Position numbers and translations under genes: made by a program | Part shown: positions 1 to 11,230 of the stretch, one piece after another | Layout: every line of letters begins with the position of its first letter | How positions within the stretch are numbered: the stretch's first letter is position 1 | Assembly (NCBI GenBank): GCA_014155875.1 | Contig: JACEFZ010014455.1 | Span: forward strand, 62,001-126,000 | Direction: 5' to 3' | DNA from: Cepaea nemoralis | Lineage: Eukaryota > Mollusca > Gastropoda > Stylommatophora > Helicidae | Length of the DNA stretch: 64,000 bases | The notes under the pieces: generated by a model | The model's input: the letters and a program-made list of their open reading frames with translations, nothing else | Told to the model about the DNA's origin: nothing | The model's database searches: none

Positions 1-72
1 ATTAGTGATAACTGCTATCTGTTAGTAATAACTGTTTTCTGTTAGTGATAACTGCTGTCTGTTGGTGATAGC
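1..72. repeat. 20 bp tandem repeat (about 3.5 copies)
   Basis: Units of 20 bp beginning TTAGTGATAACTGCT start at 2, 22 and 42, with a partial fourth at 62. The array runs off the window's left edge, so its true length is unknown. Confidence 0.8.
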
Positions 73-267
73 CAGGCTCGGCCATGGGAATGTTATTCCC
101 ATGGGAATCCCATAGGATAGGTCCCATGGGATGGGATGGGATGGGACGGAAAAAAATATGTCCCATGGACAAGGCTGGTGATAGCTATTATATATTAATA
201 GTTCGCGGCGACTTCACTAGCCAGGCGGCCTTAATTCCTCAGGCTCAACGACCTGTTATTTCTGTTC

Positions 268-269
<2 letters not shown>

Positions 270-315
<46 letters not shown>

Positions 316-489
316 GTTTGTTTGTTGTTGTTGTTGTTGTTGGTGTTGTTGTTGTTGTTGTTGTTCTTTTTCTTCTTCTTCTTCTTCTTCTTCTTCTTCT
401 TCTTCTTCTTCTTCTTCTTCTTCTTCTTCTTCTTCTTCTTCTTCTTCTTCTTCTTCTTCTTCTTCTTCTTCTTCTTCTTCTTCTTCTTC

Positions 490-521
<32 letters not shown>

Positions 522-543
522 CTTCTTCTTCTTCTTCTTCTTC

Positions 544-575
<32 letters not shown>

Positions 576-634
576 CTTCTTCTTCTTCTTCTTCTTCTTC
601 TTCTTCTACTTCTTCTTCTTCTTCTTCTTCTTCT

Positions 635-666
<32 letters not shown>

Positions 667-691
667 ATTATTATTAGTATTATTATTATTT
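270..691. repeat. Compound trinucleotide microsatellite (ATT)n-(TTG)n-(TTC)n-(ATT)n
   Basis: (ATT)n at 270-315, (TTG)n at 316-363, almost pure (TTC)n at 366-633, then (ATT)n at 634-691. The TTC block is broken only by single TAC triplets whose A lies at 491, 545 and 608. The polypyrimidine strand is of the type able to form triplex DNA. Open frames of poly-Leu, Ser or Phe across it are artefacts of the repeat. Confidence 0.95.
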
Positions 692-773
692 ATTATTTTG
701 CATTTGTAAACTTTCACCTTTACATTAATATTAGTTAGCACTGGCGCTACACCAAAGAAGATGTGATACAATA

Positions 774-944
774 AAAGGAGGGCGTCCAAGAAGAAAATGG
801 ATTGATGACATCAAAGACATTGTACAAACACACAGAATGACACTATTCAGTGCCGCCCACAGGGCGCTGGGACGCCATCTATCCCTCCCCACGCCTCTTG
901 AAGCAAAAGTGCAAGATGATGATGATGATAAACACAGGTTGTAG
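774..944 (+). pseudogene. 3' end of an RTE-like LINE ORF2 (C-terminal fragment)
   Basis: A short frame on the plus strand reads KGGRPRRKWIDDIKD followed by a basic tail and an Asp run encoded by GAT repeats, ending at TAG 942-944. The G-R-P-R-x-x-W-x-D-x-I signature is typical of the extreme C terminus of RTE-like endonuclease-reverse transcriptases, and the GAT repeats match the simple tails of that group. Everything upstream, including the reverse transcriptase, is missing, as expected for 5' truncation during target-primed reverse transcription. Confidence 0.65.
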
Positions 945-1029
945 TAAGTAATATCAAGGACCCAATCAACATCCATTGAGCATATGGTGTTAGTCTGATG
1001 TATGTAATGACCAACCAACACTCGTGGCT

Positions 1030-1200
1030 GATGTGGCCAGTATCACATGGGCCGCATTCACTTCCCTAGATATTTTATGGTACCCATATTATACGGAGTA
1101 GACCTGAGAGCCCAAGTAAATTTTCAAAATCCTCTTCCATGAGGGTTTGAACCCATTACGGCCGGACAGGCAGGCGAGCCTCAAGCCATTACTCTCCATT
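1030..1200 (-). mobile_element. Degenerate tRNA-derived SINE copy
   Basis: Resembles the better-preserved SINE at 10780-10960: both contain GAGCCCA, AATTTT, then TCCATG followed by a B-box-like motif read on the minus strand (GGGTTCAAACCC here). Divergence is high and no target duplication was found. Confidence 0.5.
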
Positions 1201-1429
1201 GGCTGCCACTACAGGTTGTGATCTGGTTTTATGTCTGCTGCAAAATCTAGCAAATGCTGAAAAAAGTCCACAAAGACTTTTTTCGCGAATAATTGAAAGT
1301 CTATACTTCAGTTGGGATGGGGGTGGAGGTGAGGGTGTGGCAAACACAAGTAGAGGCAGCTGAAGTATCGCAGCGAGGCTTCAGCCTTGTTTCAAACCAG
1401 AATATCCAGAAACCGCCTAGATTCTAACA

Positions 1430-1940
1430 TGTTACAAAATATCCGAAAGCCACGCAATTTTCAACTAATGACAAAATAACTAAAAGTCACCTAGTTCCCA
1501 ATCAATGACAAAACAAGCAAAAGTCACCTATTTCCCAACTAGTGACAAAATACTTAAAGCCGCCTGCTTTTCAACCAATGACAAAATGCCAAAAGTCATC
1601 TTGTTTCCAACCAATGAAACCAAAAAAGCCAACTAGTTTCCGTCCAATGACAAAATACCAAAAGCCACCTTGTTTCTAACAAATGACAAAATAACCAAAA
1701 CTCACATAGTGACAACATATATAAAACCATATAGTTTCCAACCAATTAAAAAATATCCAACAGCTGTGTCGTTTCCAACCAATGACAAACCCACCATAAT
1801 CCACAAAGTTTCCATCGACAAAATAGTAAAAAAATCAATGATGAAATAACCAAAAGGCATATATTTCCTAGTCAATGACGAAATAACCAAAAGCCATCTA
1901 TGTTCCAGTCTGTAACAAACTATACAAAAGCCAAACCTTT
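1430..1940. repeat. Degenerate minisatellite, about 36 bp unit
   Basis: A motif of the form CCAATGACAAAATAACCAAA recurs with starts near 1470, 1507, 1543, 1579, 1646 and 1682, roughly 36 bp apart, and continues with more mutations to about 1940. No coding potential. Confidence 0.8.
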
Positions 1941-2411
1941 TTCAAATGAGAGATCCGCCCAGACGCCCTCGGGTTCCACTCCCTACCAGGATAACACCCA
2001 GGATTCAACCAAGCCAGCCTGAAGGCGCCGATCCCGCATGTACTCTTCTGTCACAGGCAACCCAATTGTCAGGGTTTTCCAAACGGTGTCCCATTCTAAT
2101 AATCAAGGCAAAACACAAGAGCCAGCAGATCATAGAAGAACTAGGATTATATAACTGCTGTTCCTGTTTACTTTCGTAGTCTTCTCTGCATAGAAACGAC
2201 ACAGCTAACTGTGTTGGTTGTTGGCGAGGTCGTGGCTGCTGTCGTGGTATTGTCCGTTGTTCATTGTCTAGTGTTATGTAGACACCACGCCCTTAATGTG
2301 ATCATAAACCTGACTAAATCTTCTGACATTTGGCGTCATTTTTGGCAGTAGCAGCATGATCGTAGCGGCAGTGTCCTGCATTACCAGGGGTTTTTTAATT
2401 GTGAAATTTTC
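1941..2411. other. No recognisable feature
   Basis: Mixed-composition sequence. Two overlapping open frames on opposite strands (77 and 65 codons) show no domain or bias, and I do not accept them. A C/G-rich patch at 1955-2040 could be old SINE debris, but no RNA polymerase III box pair is convincing. Confidence 0.4.
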
Positions 2412-2472
2412 TATTTGTTTGTTTGTTTGTTTGTTTGTTTGTTTGTTTATTTGTTTGTTTGTTGTTGTTTTT
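2412..2472. repeat. (GTTT)n microsatellite
   Basis: Near-perfect GTTT/TTTG tetranucleotide run with one TTTA variant, ending in a T-rich stretch. Confidence 0.9.
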
Positions 2473-2813
2473 TTCGCTGGCTTTTAACTCTAGCGTAGTC
2501 CATGCACCCCCTGCTGCTTCTGGTTCACTGGATTGATTTGTGCGTGTGGATTAGCTTTCCATATTACCTATGTCCCTTGTCATCAGGCGAACCCACTCCG
2601 ACTTCTGAGGTACTGGTAATATGCGTCCCCAAGTCAAGGACGAGAAGTCAACATGACCGACGGAATAAGACTGCTCATTCTCAAACATCCGGTGTGCTGA
2701 TGGCGAGGTCAGGGGTTCAACCCCTACACCGGTGAGTTGGATTAAAATATTGACTTCTCCTTCTTGACCCGGGGACGTAAATTACAAGTACCCCTGAAGT
2801 CGTAGCCTGATGG

Positions 2814-3175
2814 CGAGGGACACTGGTAAAATACAATTTTCCTGAACATACATCTTTCCTTTGGTGAAATACAATTGTGCGAACACGCATCTTTCCTTTG
2901 GTAAACTATGTTTTTGTGAACATGGATCTTTCCTTTGGTAAAATAACTTTTTGTGAACATGCATCTTTCCTTTGGTAAACTATATTTTTGTGAACATGGA
3001 TCTTTCCTTTGGTAAAACATATTTTTGTGAACATGCATCATTACTTTGGTAAAATATATTTTTGTGAACATGCATCTTTCCTTTGGTAAAATACAATTGT
3101 GTGAACATGTATATTTCCTTTGGTAAAATATATTTTTGTGAAAATACATTTTTCCTTTTGTAAAATACGTATGTG
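2814..3175. repeat. 37 bp minisatellite (about 10 copies)
   Basis: Repeats of CATCTTTCCTTTGGTAAAAT... begin at 2851, 2888 and 2925, exactly 37 bp apart, and continue with small changes to about 3175. Because 37 is not a multiple of three, the minus-strand frames through it are chance products. Confidence 0.9.
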
Positions 3176-3221
3176 AGTCATGGACCATTTTGCAATGACT
3201 ACAGAAGAACATACCAAGAGA

Positions 3222-3255
3222 GGTGAAGAAATGAGACTGGAGCTGGATAGTGCAT
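3222..3255. repeat. Single unit of the 36 bp array, left of the LINE
   Basis: GAAGAAATGAGACTGGAGCT followed by GGATAGTGCAT matches the units of the array at 4521-4680. The LINE lies between the two. Confidence 0.75.
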
Positions 3256-4507
3256 CAATCAATCATGTGCCATGCCGGAAAGCGTGGGCGGTCATGACTC
3301 GCCATTTCACTCGATCACCAGTGTCGTGGATCAGCTCAGTATTCCTGTCTCGTCCATGCCATGTGGCCAAGCCATCCAGGTATTTTCCTCTCGGTCTTCC
3401 TCTTGGTCTGTTCCCTTCGATCTTGCCAGTTGTCACTAAGTTCTCCAGTCCATTTCTTTTCATAACATGTCCAAAAAATTTTGACTGTCTACGTCTAATT
3501 TCTCTAATCAGTTTACGATGTTCATTTGTCTCCTGTAGTACTTGGTCATTGGTTTTTCTGTCTGTCCATGGTATTCTTTGCATTTTCCTCAGAAACCACA
3601 TTTCTGCAGCTATCAGATGCTTTTAAGCTTGACTGCTCATTGTCCAAGTTTCACATCCATACAAAAGAACAGGCTCTATGTATCCCCTCAACACTCTTTT
3701 TCTCGTTTCAATTGACATCATTTTATTGGTCAGAATGTTTTTCATCTTGCTAAAGGCTACTTTCGCCATGGCGATTCTTGTTCTAATCTCTTCAAGGCAT
3801 CTCCCATCAGATGTTATGACTGTTCCAAGATAATTGTACCCATTCACTTGTTGAAGAATATTTCCATTTACTTGTATATTACATTGTGGCACTTCTTTCT
3901 TCCTAGTGACGACCATAACCTGAGTCTTTTTACAATTTAATTCTAACCCCAGTTGCTCACTGTGTACAACAACCGCATCTACTAATTGTTGCAGGTCCTG
4001 CGCATTGTCTGCAATTAATACTGTATCATCTGCATATCTAATGTTATTGATGTTTCGTCCTCCAATGCTGATTCCATTTATATCCTGTACATTTCTGAAA
4101 ATATTTTCACTGTATAGGGAAAAAAGATCTGGAGACATCACACATCCCTGCCTAACACCTCTCTTAATTGGATGATACTGTCCCACTTCATTATCAATCC
4201 TTATTGCAGCTTGTTGTTTCCAATATATGTTTTTTATAAGTCTAATGTCTTTCCCATCAATTTGTAGATCTGCAAGCATATTCACCATGTTGACATGTCT
4301 AACTCTATCAAAAGCCTTTGTGTAGTCAATAAAGCAAAGATGTATATCCTTGTTTACCTCTAGAGCACGTTCAATAACTGTTCGCAGCATATACACAGCA
4401 TTTACTGTACCCTTTCCTTCTACAAACCCACATTGTTCTTCCCCTATTTCAGGTTGTATCTTCTTCCTCATTCTTTGCATGATAATTCTTAGCAAAATCT
4501 TTTCTTT
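3256..4507 (-). mobile_element. RTE-like LINE, 5'-truncated (family A)
   Basis: Minus-strand LINE. Its 3' end carries a (TGAT)n tail (ATCAATCAATCA on the plus strand at 3256-3267). The 5' side stops abruptly inside the reverse transcriptase at about 4507, so the endonuclease is absent. The same family recurs at 21040-21300, 27520-28612, around the Polinton-like element (29962-30046 and 37146-37228), and at 54420-55265. The clade assignment is by motif reading, not phylogeny. Confidence 0.8.
3263..4505 (-). pseudogene. LINE family A reverse transcriptase, one in-frame stop
   Basis: The minus-strand frame gives a reverse transcriptase from the finger region onward: EEQCGF, then LCFIDYTKAFDRV (first catalytic Asp), KRGVRQGCVMSPDLF, then the catalytic YADD box, and the C-terminal LLYGCETWT and RGRPR motifs. 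It is broken by one TAA at 3623-3625. The 112-codon frame downstream (3263-3601) is in the same phase, so this is a nonsense change, not a frameshift. About 60 codons that open upstream are only translated 36 bp repeats and do not belong to the element. Not functional as it stands: no endonuclease domain. Confidence 0.8.
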
Positions 4508-4520
4508 TTGTGTGTGTGTG

Positions 4521-4680
4521 GATAGGGCATAGAAGGAAGAAATGAGACTGGAGCTGGATAGGGCATAGAAGGAAGAAATGAGACTGGAACTGGATAGGAA
4601 ATAGAAGGAAGAAATGAGACTGGAACTGGATAGGGCATAGAAGGAAGAAATGAGGCTGGAGCTGGATAGGAAATAGAAGA
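4521..4680. repeat. 36 bp tandem array (4-5 copies)
   Basis: The motif AATGAGACTGGAGCTGGATA recurs at 4541, 4577, 4613 and 4649, exactly 36 bp apart. One more unit lies on the other side of the LINE at 3222-3255, suggesting the LINE inserted into, or was captured by, this array. Confidence 0.9.
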
Positions 4681-4882
4681 AAGACACCCATGAATAGTAT
4701 AAATAGACACGTATTAAAGGAAAAGATATCGAGGAAGACCTACAAGTCGTGGAGAAGAGAACTAGAAATCTTCCCGGGGTTGAGGTTGTTCACTACGTCC
4801 TGCAAATATCCTGCAAAGTTTTTGGGACAGAGCTGCATAGGGTAGCGACAGATAGGAGGGCTTGGAGTGAGTTGGTTGAGGG

Positions 4883-5624
<742 letters not shown>

Positions 5625-5639
5625 TTGCATAAGATGTAA

Positions 5640-6085
5640 AATATGAGAACATTAAAATAAAATTGAGAACATTAAAACAATGTGCAACATATCTCAGAAT
5701 CCCAGATTGTGCGATTCATGTGTTATCATCTGTCCATTCTTCTCATTCGTCTGTTATGCCCTTATGTAACCACTGTAGTGTCTTCCCGTGTTTAAATGGT
5801 GTGTTTTGTGTATTTGTTAGCTGATGAAGATTAGTCTCCGCAACGACCTGTGTTTTACGTAATTGTATTCTGTAAAGCTGCATTACTACGTAGTTCGTGC
5901 ACTATTTTAGGATATTCCTTCTTTTCCTTCCTTCCTATTCTCGTTCTATTTCGCAACACCTCTTTCTGGTCACACGGTTCCCTATTTTAGCTTTCCAGTC
6001 TAAGTTTTTAGCTTTTCTGTTCATAGGTTTACTTTGCTAGGCTTGTCAGACTTGTTTTTTGCCTTCTTTTTTAATATTTTCGTTT
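5640..6085. other. No recognisable feature
   Basis: AT-rich non-repetitive sequence with no long frame, no tRNA-like box pair and no similarity to other parts of the window that I could see. Confidence 0.4.
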
Positions 6086-6244
6086 CTTGACGAAGACTTG
6101 GACAGAAACGTTGGCGTGTATCTGTGTGTGGGTTTCATCTTGACGAAGACTTGGACAGAAACGTTGGCGTGTATCTGTGTGTGGGTTTCATCTTGACGAA
6201 GACTTGGACAGAAACGTTGGCGTGTATCTGTGTGTGGGTTTCAT
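6086..6244. repeat. 53 bp tandem repeat (3 copies)
   Basis: CTTGACGAAGACTTGGACAG begins at 6086, 6139 and 6192, and the three units are almost identical, indicating recent expansion. Confidence 0.95.
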
Positions 6245-6269
6245 CTCATCGTAGTTATATTTTGTGTTC

Positions 6270-6540
6270 AGTAAGATTCCTGCCGGCGTCCGTGGCGAAT
6301 GACTAACGGATGTAATTCGTCAGCCCGCTTACCCGCGTCCCAAACACAGCTGCGACCGATTTGACAGCAGACAGCGTTGCGCTGGGTTTTAACGTGTTGG
6401 TATGGGAGCTGGTCGTTCAGAAATCAATGGCAAACTACTGAACTAAAACTTGCCAAGACATCAACAACATCAGTAAAATGCTGGTGTTGACAGCGATATC
6501 CTGTAGATAGGGTTTGCAAAACAAAAACAAACCAAAAAAA
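6270..6540 (+). mobile_element. tRNA-derived SINE, core-bearing family (copy 1)
   Basis: Shares a 3' core with the copies at 19738-19925 and 23335-23579: GGCAAACTACTGA, then CTTGCCAAGACATCAACA, then ATGCTGGTGTTGACAGCGAT and TCCTGTA, ending in an A-rich tail (6510-6540). The 5' head is tRNA-like but worn. Confidence 0.75.
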
Positions 6541-6775
6541 ACCAAAAACAGATATGATATTTGAGATTGTCCTTGTATGTAATATGAGAGGAAACTTAGG
6601 CGCTTATGGAGATGTCGATATGCAGTGAAAGCGATCCTTGACCAGACAACCTTAGACTGTACATGCCATGGTAGGTAATGTCTAAGGACAGTATATTCAT
6701 TTCAATTTTCATTGTTATCTTTTCACATAGTTGGTGCTGCCGCCGGAGGAGTGCGTAATGTGTGCTCGATGTAAA

Positions 6776-7250
6776 TTGGGACTCTTCGGTGGCTGTTGCA
6801 GATGAGGACGGAGCAGGTATGTGAATGTTTCAAGAGCTGTGATGTCGGCTCTTGACTCAACTCAACACAGATCTTATCATGGTAAGAACTTCAGCTTTTC
6901 CCCACCTTCACACTCGTACCCTCGTCATTACTCAACTCTACTCAGATCTTATCATGGTAAGAACTTTAGCTTTTCCCCGCCTTCACACACGTTCCCTCAT
7001 CATTACTCACACCACAGTCGATAATGGAGACAAATCGAATAGCTATGATAATGTGTATCGTATATATTAGGATTTGCATTGTTAAGTTAAACCTTATTTA
7101 CTGGTCTGTTTCGCCAGTCTTCAAGACATCCTCCATTACCACATCGCCTGCTTGTCTGAGTTAAGTTGATTCAAGACCCGACATCAGACAACTTCGGACA
7201 CTCCCACACGTTCTTCGTCCTCATCTGCAACAGCCAGCGAAGAGTCCCAA
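6776..7250. repeat. Imperfect inverted repeat, about 88 bp arms
   Basis: The left arm 6776-6865 (TTGGGACTCTTCGGTGGCTG...) is repeated in reverse complement at about 7162-7250 (TTGGGACTCTTCGCTGGCTG... on the minus strand). Pairing continues inward through a TGATGTCGG(G/C)TCTTGA motif. The 300 bp between contains a separate 75 bp direct duplication. It could be a foldback element or two old copies of one repeat in opposite orientation. No target duplication was identified. Confidence 0.7.
6856..7005. repeat. 75 bp direct duplication
   Basis: CAGATCTTATCATGGTAAGA occurs at 6868 and 6943, with the following TTCAGCTTTTCCCC/TTTAGCTTTTCCCC and TTCACAC segments also repeated. Confidence 0.85.
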
Positions 7251-8205
<955 letters not shown>

Positions 8206-8265
8206 CGCTCTTCCGCACGAAGATAGATCAATACAGAAGTGATACATATATGTATGTGTGTTACA

Positions 8266-8740
8266 AACATGTATCAGTAGTTACTAAGAAAGCTCTATAG
8301 AACACAGTCTTCCTACCAACACTATGCTGAAAATGTCAAACCTGGACAATGACAGAAAAAGAGAAAAGAAACATCAAAACAACAGAAATGAGATTTCCGA
8401 GAAATGTATCAAGAAGAGAGAAAATTAGAAATGAAGAAATCAGGACTAAAGTTGGGGTTATGGGGGTTATAGCAGGGCTAGATTTTATTAGAAGGCAGCA
8501 GGTTAAATGGTTTGTAACTAGGTTACCAACTAATAGCACATCACATCAAGAAATGATTTACAGACCAAATGGAACCAGAAGAAGAGGCCGGCCACGTAAA
8601 CGATGGACGGAGGGAAAGGCAAGCAGAGTCCATGGGAATCTCGATACATGAAGCCCATAAACGGGCACTCTCCCGCTGTTTATTCTTCACGTCGACACCG
8701 CAAGGTACAAGAGGAAAATGATGAGATGAGATGATGAGAC
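8266..8740 (+). mobile_element. RTE-like LINE family B, 3' fragment
   Basis: Plus-strand copy of the last quarter of the LINE at 14140-16455. It carries TEKEKRNIKTTEMRF, NVSRREKIRNEEIRTKVGV, QQVKWF and RRGRPRKRWTEG, then a 3' region with ATGAGATGAGATGATGAGA simple tail. Relative to the longer copy it lacks a few codons before NVSRR and carries a frame change after TEG. It begins immediately beyond the (TA)n array, consistent with 5' truncation. Confidence 0.8.
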
Positions 8741-8935
8741 TCATCTGTATCGTTATGAGGTTTAGGAAATCTTTCAAACAGAGTACTGCCTCATTTAATG
8801 ATTTCATTCTTCTGTCTCGTTCCATGTCTTTTCTTCATTCGAAACATTTCTTTTCTCCTCTTTCTTTTCTCTTTTCCCTATTCATCCGCTATTCTTCTCT
8901 CATCTTCACCACCTCATTCAATCTCACACTCACCT

Positions 8936-8978
8936 TAATCTTTCCCTCTCACTCTCTCTCTCTGTCTCTCTCTCTCTC

Positions 8979-9060
<82 letters not shown>

Positions 9061-9062
9061 TC
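8936..9062. repeat. Polypyrimidine (TC)n/(TGTC)n tract
   Basis: Alternating CTCTCT and TGTCTGTC runs, with C/T-rich flanks extending to about 9280. Confidence 0.9.
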
Positions 9063-9267
9063 TATTTCGATATCTCCTCTAACTTTACATCTATCTTTCA
9101 TCCCTTTCTTCGTCTCCTGGCCTCTATTTTCTCCTCTTATTCTTTTAATATCCCCACCATCCCGTTCTCTTTCCTTCTCTCTTATTTTTTGCCCGCTTCT
9201 TCCTCTGTCTCCCTACCTCCTACTGTCTCTCTCCATCTTGTATCTTTCACTCTCTCTTTTTCTCTGT

Positions 9268-9400
9268 CCATAGTTTTTTTGTTTTTTTTGTTTTGCATAT
9301 CCTATTTTACAGGACATCGCTGTCAAATCAGCATTTTACTGCTGTTGTTGATGTCTTGGGAAGTTTTTACGTTCAGTAATTTCCATAGTTCAAACTTGTC
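9268..9400 (-). mobile_element. SINE core fragment
   Basis: Reads TTTTACAGGACATCGCTGTC, then CAGCATTTTACTGCTGTTG and TTGATGTCTTGG: the reverse complement of the 3' core of the SINE family at 6270. The T-rich stretch 9268-9292 is its A-rich tail read backwards. Confidence 0.75.
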
Positions 9401-9474
9401 AATTTTCCTTGTTATCTGTTCACATTCCATCCTTGCGTGTATTAAAGAAAGGACCCGTGTACAAACCTTTAGGC

Positions 9475-9565
9475 CCCTTGAGGACAAAATTTTAGCTCCA
9501 TATTCTCATTGACCAGTCGGCTCTCTCTGGGTGATGTGGTCCATTTAAAGCCGGTCAAACCCGTG
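9475..9565. repeat. Left copy of a direct repeat flanking an RNase H LINE
   Basis: CATATTCTCATTGACCAGTC and its surroundings (TAGCTCCATATTCTCATTG..., GGGTGATGTGG) recur at 10753-10840, so the LINE remnant at 9570-10750 sits between two partial copies of one SINE-like sequence. Confidence 0.7.
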
Positions 9566-9569
9566 TACA

Positions 9570-10750
9570 TTTCTTCTTCTTTCGTTCGCTTGAAATATGT
9601 CTATAACTGCAATGTTGTCTCTTGTATGAATCTAACAGTCTTTTTTAGTTCACTCAGCGGTCCTTAGCGTTTATCTTCCACTGTTGTCTCTCTAGGCCAG
9701 AAGGTTCGCCTGTATATGTTGTAGTTTTGGCAGTCCTGGAGTATGTGCTCTACTGTCTGCAACGCCAAACCACATGTGCACATGGCTGAGTCACCAATCT
9801 TGAATTTTGTATACATGTGGTTGCGTAATCTATCGTGTCCTTTTCTGAGGCGCAGAATAATGACCTGTTCTGGTCTGTCCATAACGTGGTAGTCGTCTTA
9901 AGTAGGGTTTGGTAGCCTTCTGACTGATTTGATCATTCTTTTCTTTTGGTGGAATGTAATGGGCACATCAGGCTGTTCTTCTTTTGCTCCTTCCTTAGCC
10001 AATCGATCAGCTCTGTCGTTTCTGGGTACTCCACAGTGGGATGGTATCCACTGTATGGTGACCTTATGCTGACTGCTAAGTTCAGAAAGTAGTGTCCTTA
10101 GAACTGGCAATTTCCCAGACAGGAGCGCCTCTGTTACTGATTTTGCATCTGTCAATATCACCACAGGTTGTGTACCATGGCTGGTATTTTGTAATTTCTC
10201 TGTTGCTATCTTGATTGCCTCAATTTCAGCATCATAGTTATGGCAGTACTTTCCTGTTGGTACTCTAGCTGTGTCCCTAGTATTATTTGGGTATTCTATA
10301 TACACTCCCGCTCCTCCATTTCGAACAGCATTTTGTGCTGACCCATCTGTGTAGACTCGGATCCAGAGGTCCTGTGTGTATTCGTCATCAAGGAAGCTGA
10401 GGGTGGCTGTTATGCACTGTACACTGTTCTGTTCTTCCTTGTCAAATATTCCCTTCACTTTTGACTGGATTTGTAGCGATAGTCTATGTTCATCTTTCCA
10501 CGGAGTTCGCTCTGGAATAGTTGTCAGTGGGATACCAACTGTGGGAAGATCGGTGGTTTCTCTGCAGAGTTGTTTGGCCTGGTGGATAAAACTACTTCTT
10601 CTCAACCGTCCCATAGCTGTTTTCAAATCGGTTTTTCATAGGGTGGCCTGTCAAGCTGAGTAACTCGTCTGCTTGTATTAGTGTTTTTGTATCTCTGCGC
10701 TCTCTCGGTGCTTGTGTCCTCCCCATTTTCTCCATTGCTACTATAGGTAT
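9570..10750 (-). mobile_element. Jockey/I-like LINE, RNase H-bearing 3' portion
   Basis: A minus-strand remnant keeping the C-terminal region of ORF2. Only the part after the reverse transcriptase survives. Upstream sequence (10660-10750) is coding-like but out of frame. Confidence 0.75.
9664..10626 (-). pseudogene. LINE ORF2 C terminus: RNase H domain plus Cys/His tail
   Basis: The 242-codon frame at 9898-10626 contains a complete type I RNase H: VYTDGSA (Asp94), DAEIEAI (Glu134), ILTDAKS (Asp160), WIPSHCG (His197) and NDRADRLAKEGA (Asp207). In retrotransposons this domain removes RNA from the RNA-DNA hybrid. A TAA at 9898-9900 ends it, but the same phase continues at 9664-9882 with ILRLRKGHDRL and a CTCG...H...C metal-ligand-like tail usual for this family. 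The conceptual start at 10626 is a TTG, and a TGA lies in frame shortly upstream, so the true N-terminal part is cut off. A dead copy. Confidence 0.8.
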
Positions 10751-10752
10751 GT

Positions 10753-10960
10753 CCCTTGAGCACATAGTTTTAACTACATATTCTCATTGACCAGTCGGCC
10801 CTACCTGGGTGATGTGGCCCATATAAAGCCGGCCGCCTCCACTGCTCAACATATTTTCTGGGTCGACATGGGAGCCCAGTTCAATTTTAAAAATCAGCCT
10901 CCATGCGGACTCGAACGCATGACCAGTGGAGTGGCAGGTAAGGGTCTACCCACCACCCTA
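10753..10960 (-). mobile_element. tRNA-derived SINE
   Basis: On the minus strand, GGTAGGGTGGTGGGTAGACC resembles an A-box region and GCGTTCGAGTCCGC is a canonical RNA polymerase III B box, spaced as in a tRNA head. It is followed by a body with AAATTGAACTGGGCTCCCAT and the GGCCGACTGGTCAATGAG end shared with 9475-9565. An older relative lies at 1030-1200. Confidence 0.75.
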
Positions 10961-10969
10961 CCGTGGTAC

Positions 10970-11092
10970 GACAGAACGAACGGACGGACTTTAGTTTCAA
11001 AGGGTCACAAATTGGACAAGCAAGCCCGTTTTAAATTCGGCCGTTCCAACCATTCGTCTTTCGCACATCATTTGTTTATTATTATTTCATTC
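10970..11092 (-). mobile_element. GTTC-tailed retroposon end
   Basis: The minus strand reads GAACGGCCGAAT, CGGGCTTGCTTGTCCAATT, GTGACCCTTTGAAA and then a short GTCCGTTCGTTC tail. This is the same 3' tail as the CR1-like LINE ending at 13137 and the copies at 20945, 52880, 58385 and 61135. Confidence 0.7.
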
Positions 11093-11160
11093 ACATAGAA
11101 ACATACGATATCAAATCAATGCTGTGAATATAAAGAATGCATATTATTATGTTATGAGAC

Positions 11161-11162
11161 AG

Positions 11163-11225
<63 letters not shown>
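11161..11225. repeat. (AC)n microsatellite
   Basis: Perfect AC dinucleotide run followed by AC-rich degenerate sequence to about 11420. Confidence 0.95.

Positions 11226-11229
<4 letters not shown>

Positions 11230-11230
<1 letters not shown>

Noticed and set aside
84..738. Long plus-strand frames of Leu, Ser or Phe runs
   Set aside because: Direct translation of the (ATT)n/(TTC)n microsatellite in three frames; no start context or conserved domain.
2690..2740. tRNA T-arm-like hairpin AGGGGTTCAACCCCT
   Set aside because: The loop is only 5 nt when the stem is fully paired, and no A box lies at the right distance.
2814..3175. CRISPR-like array of regularly spaced repeats
   Set aside because: Units are contiguous, with no unique spacers and no cas genes; ordinary eukaryotic minisatellite. 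The same holds for the 50, 67 and 42 bp arrays.
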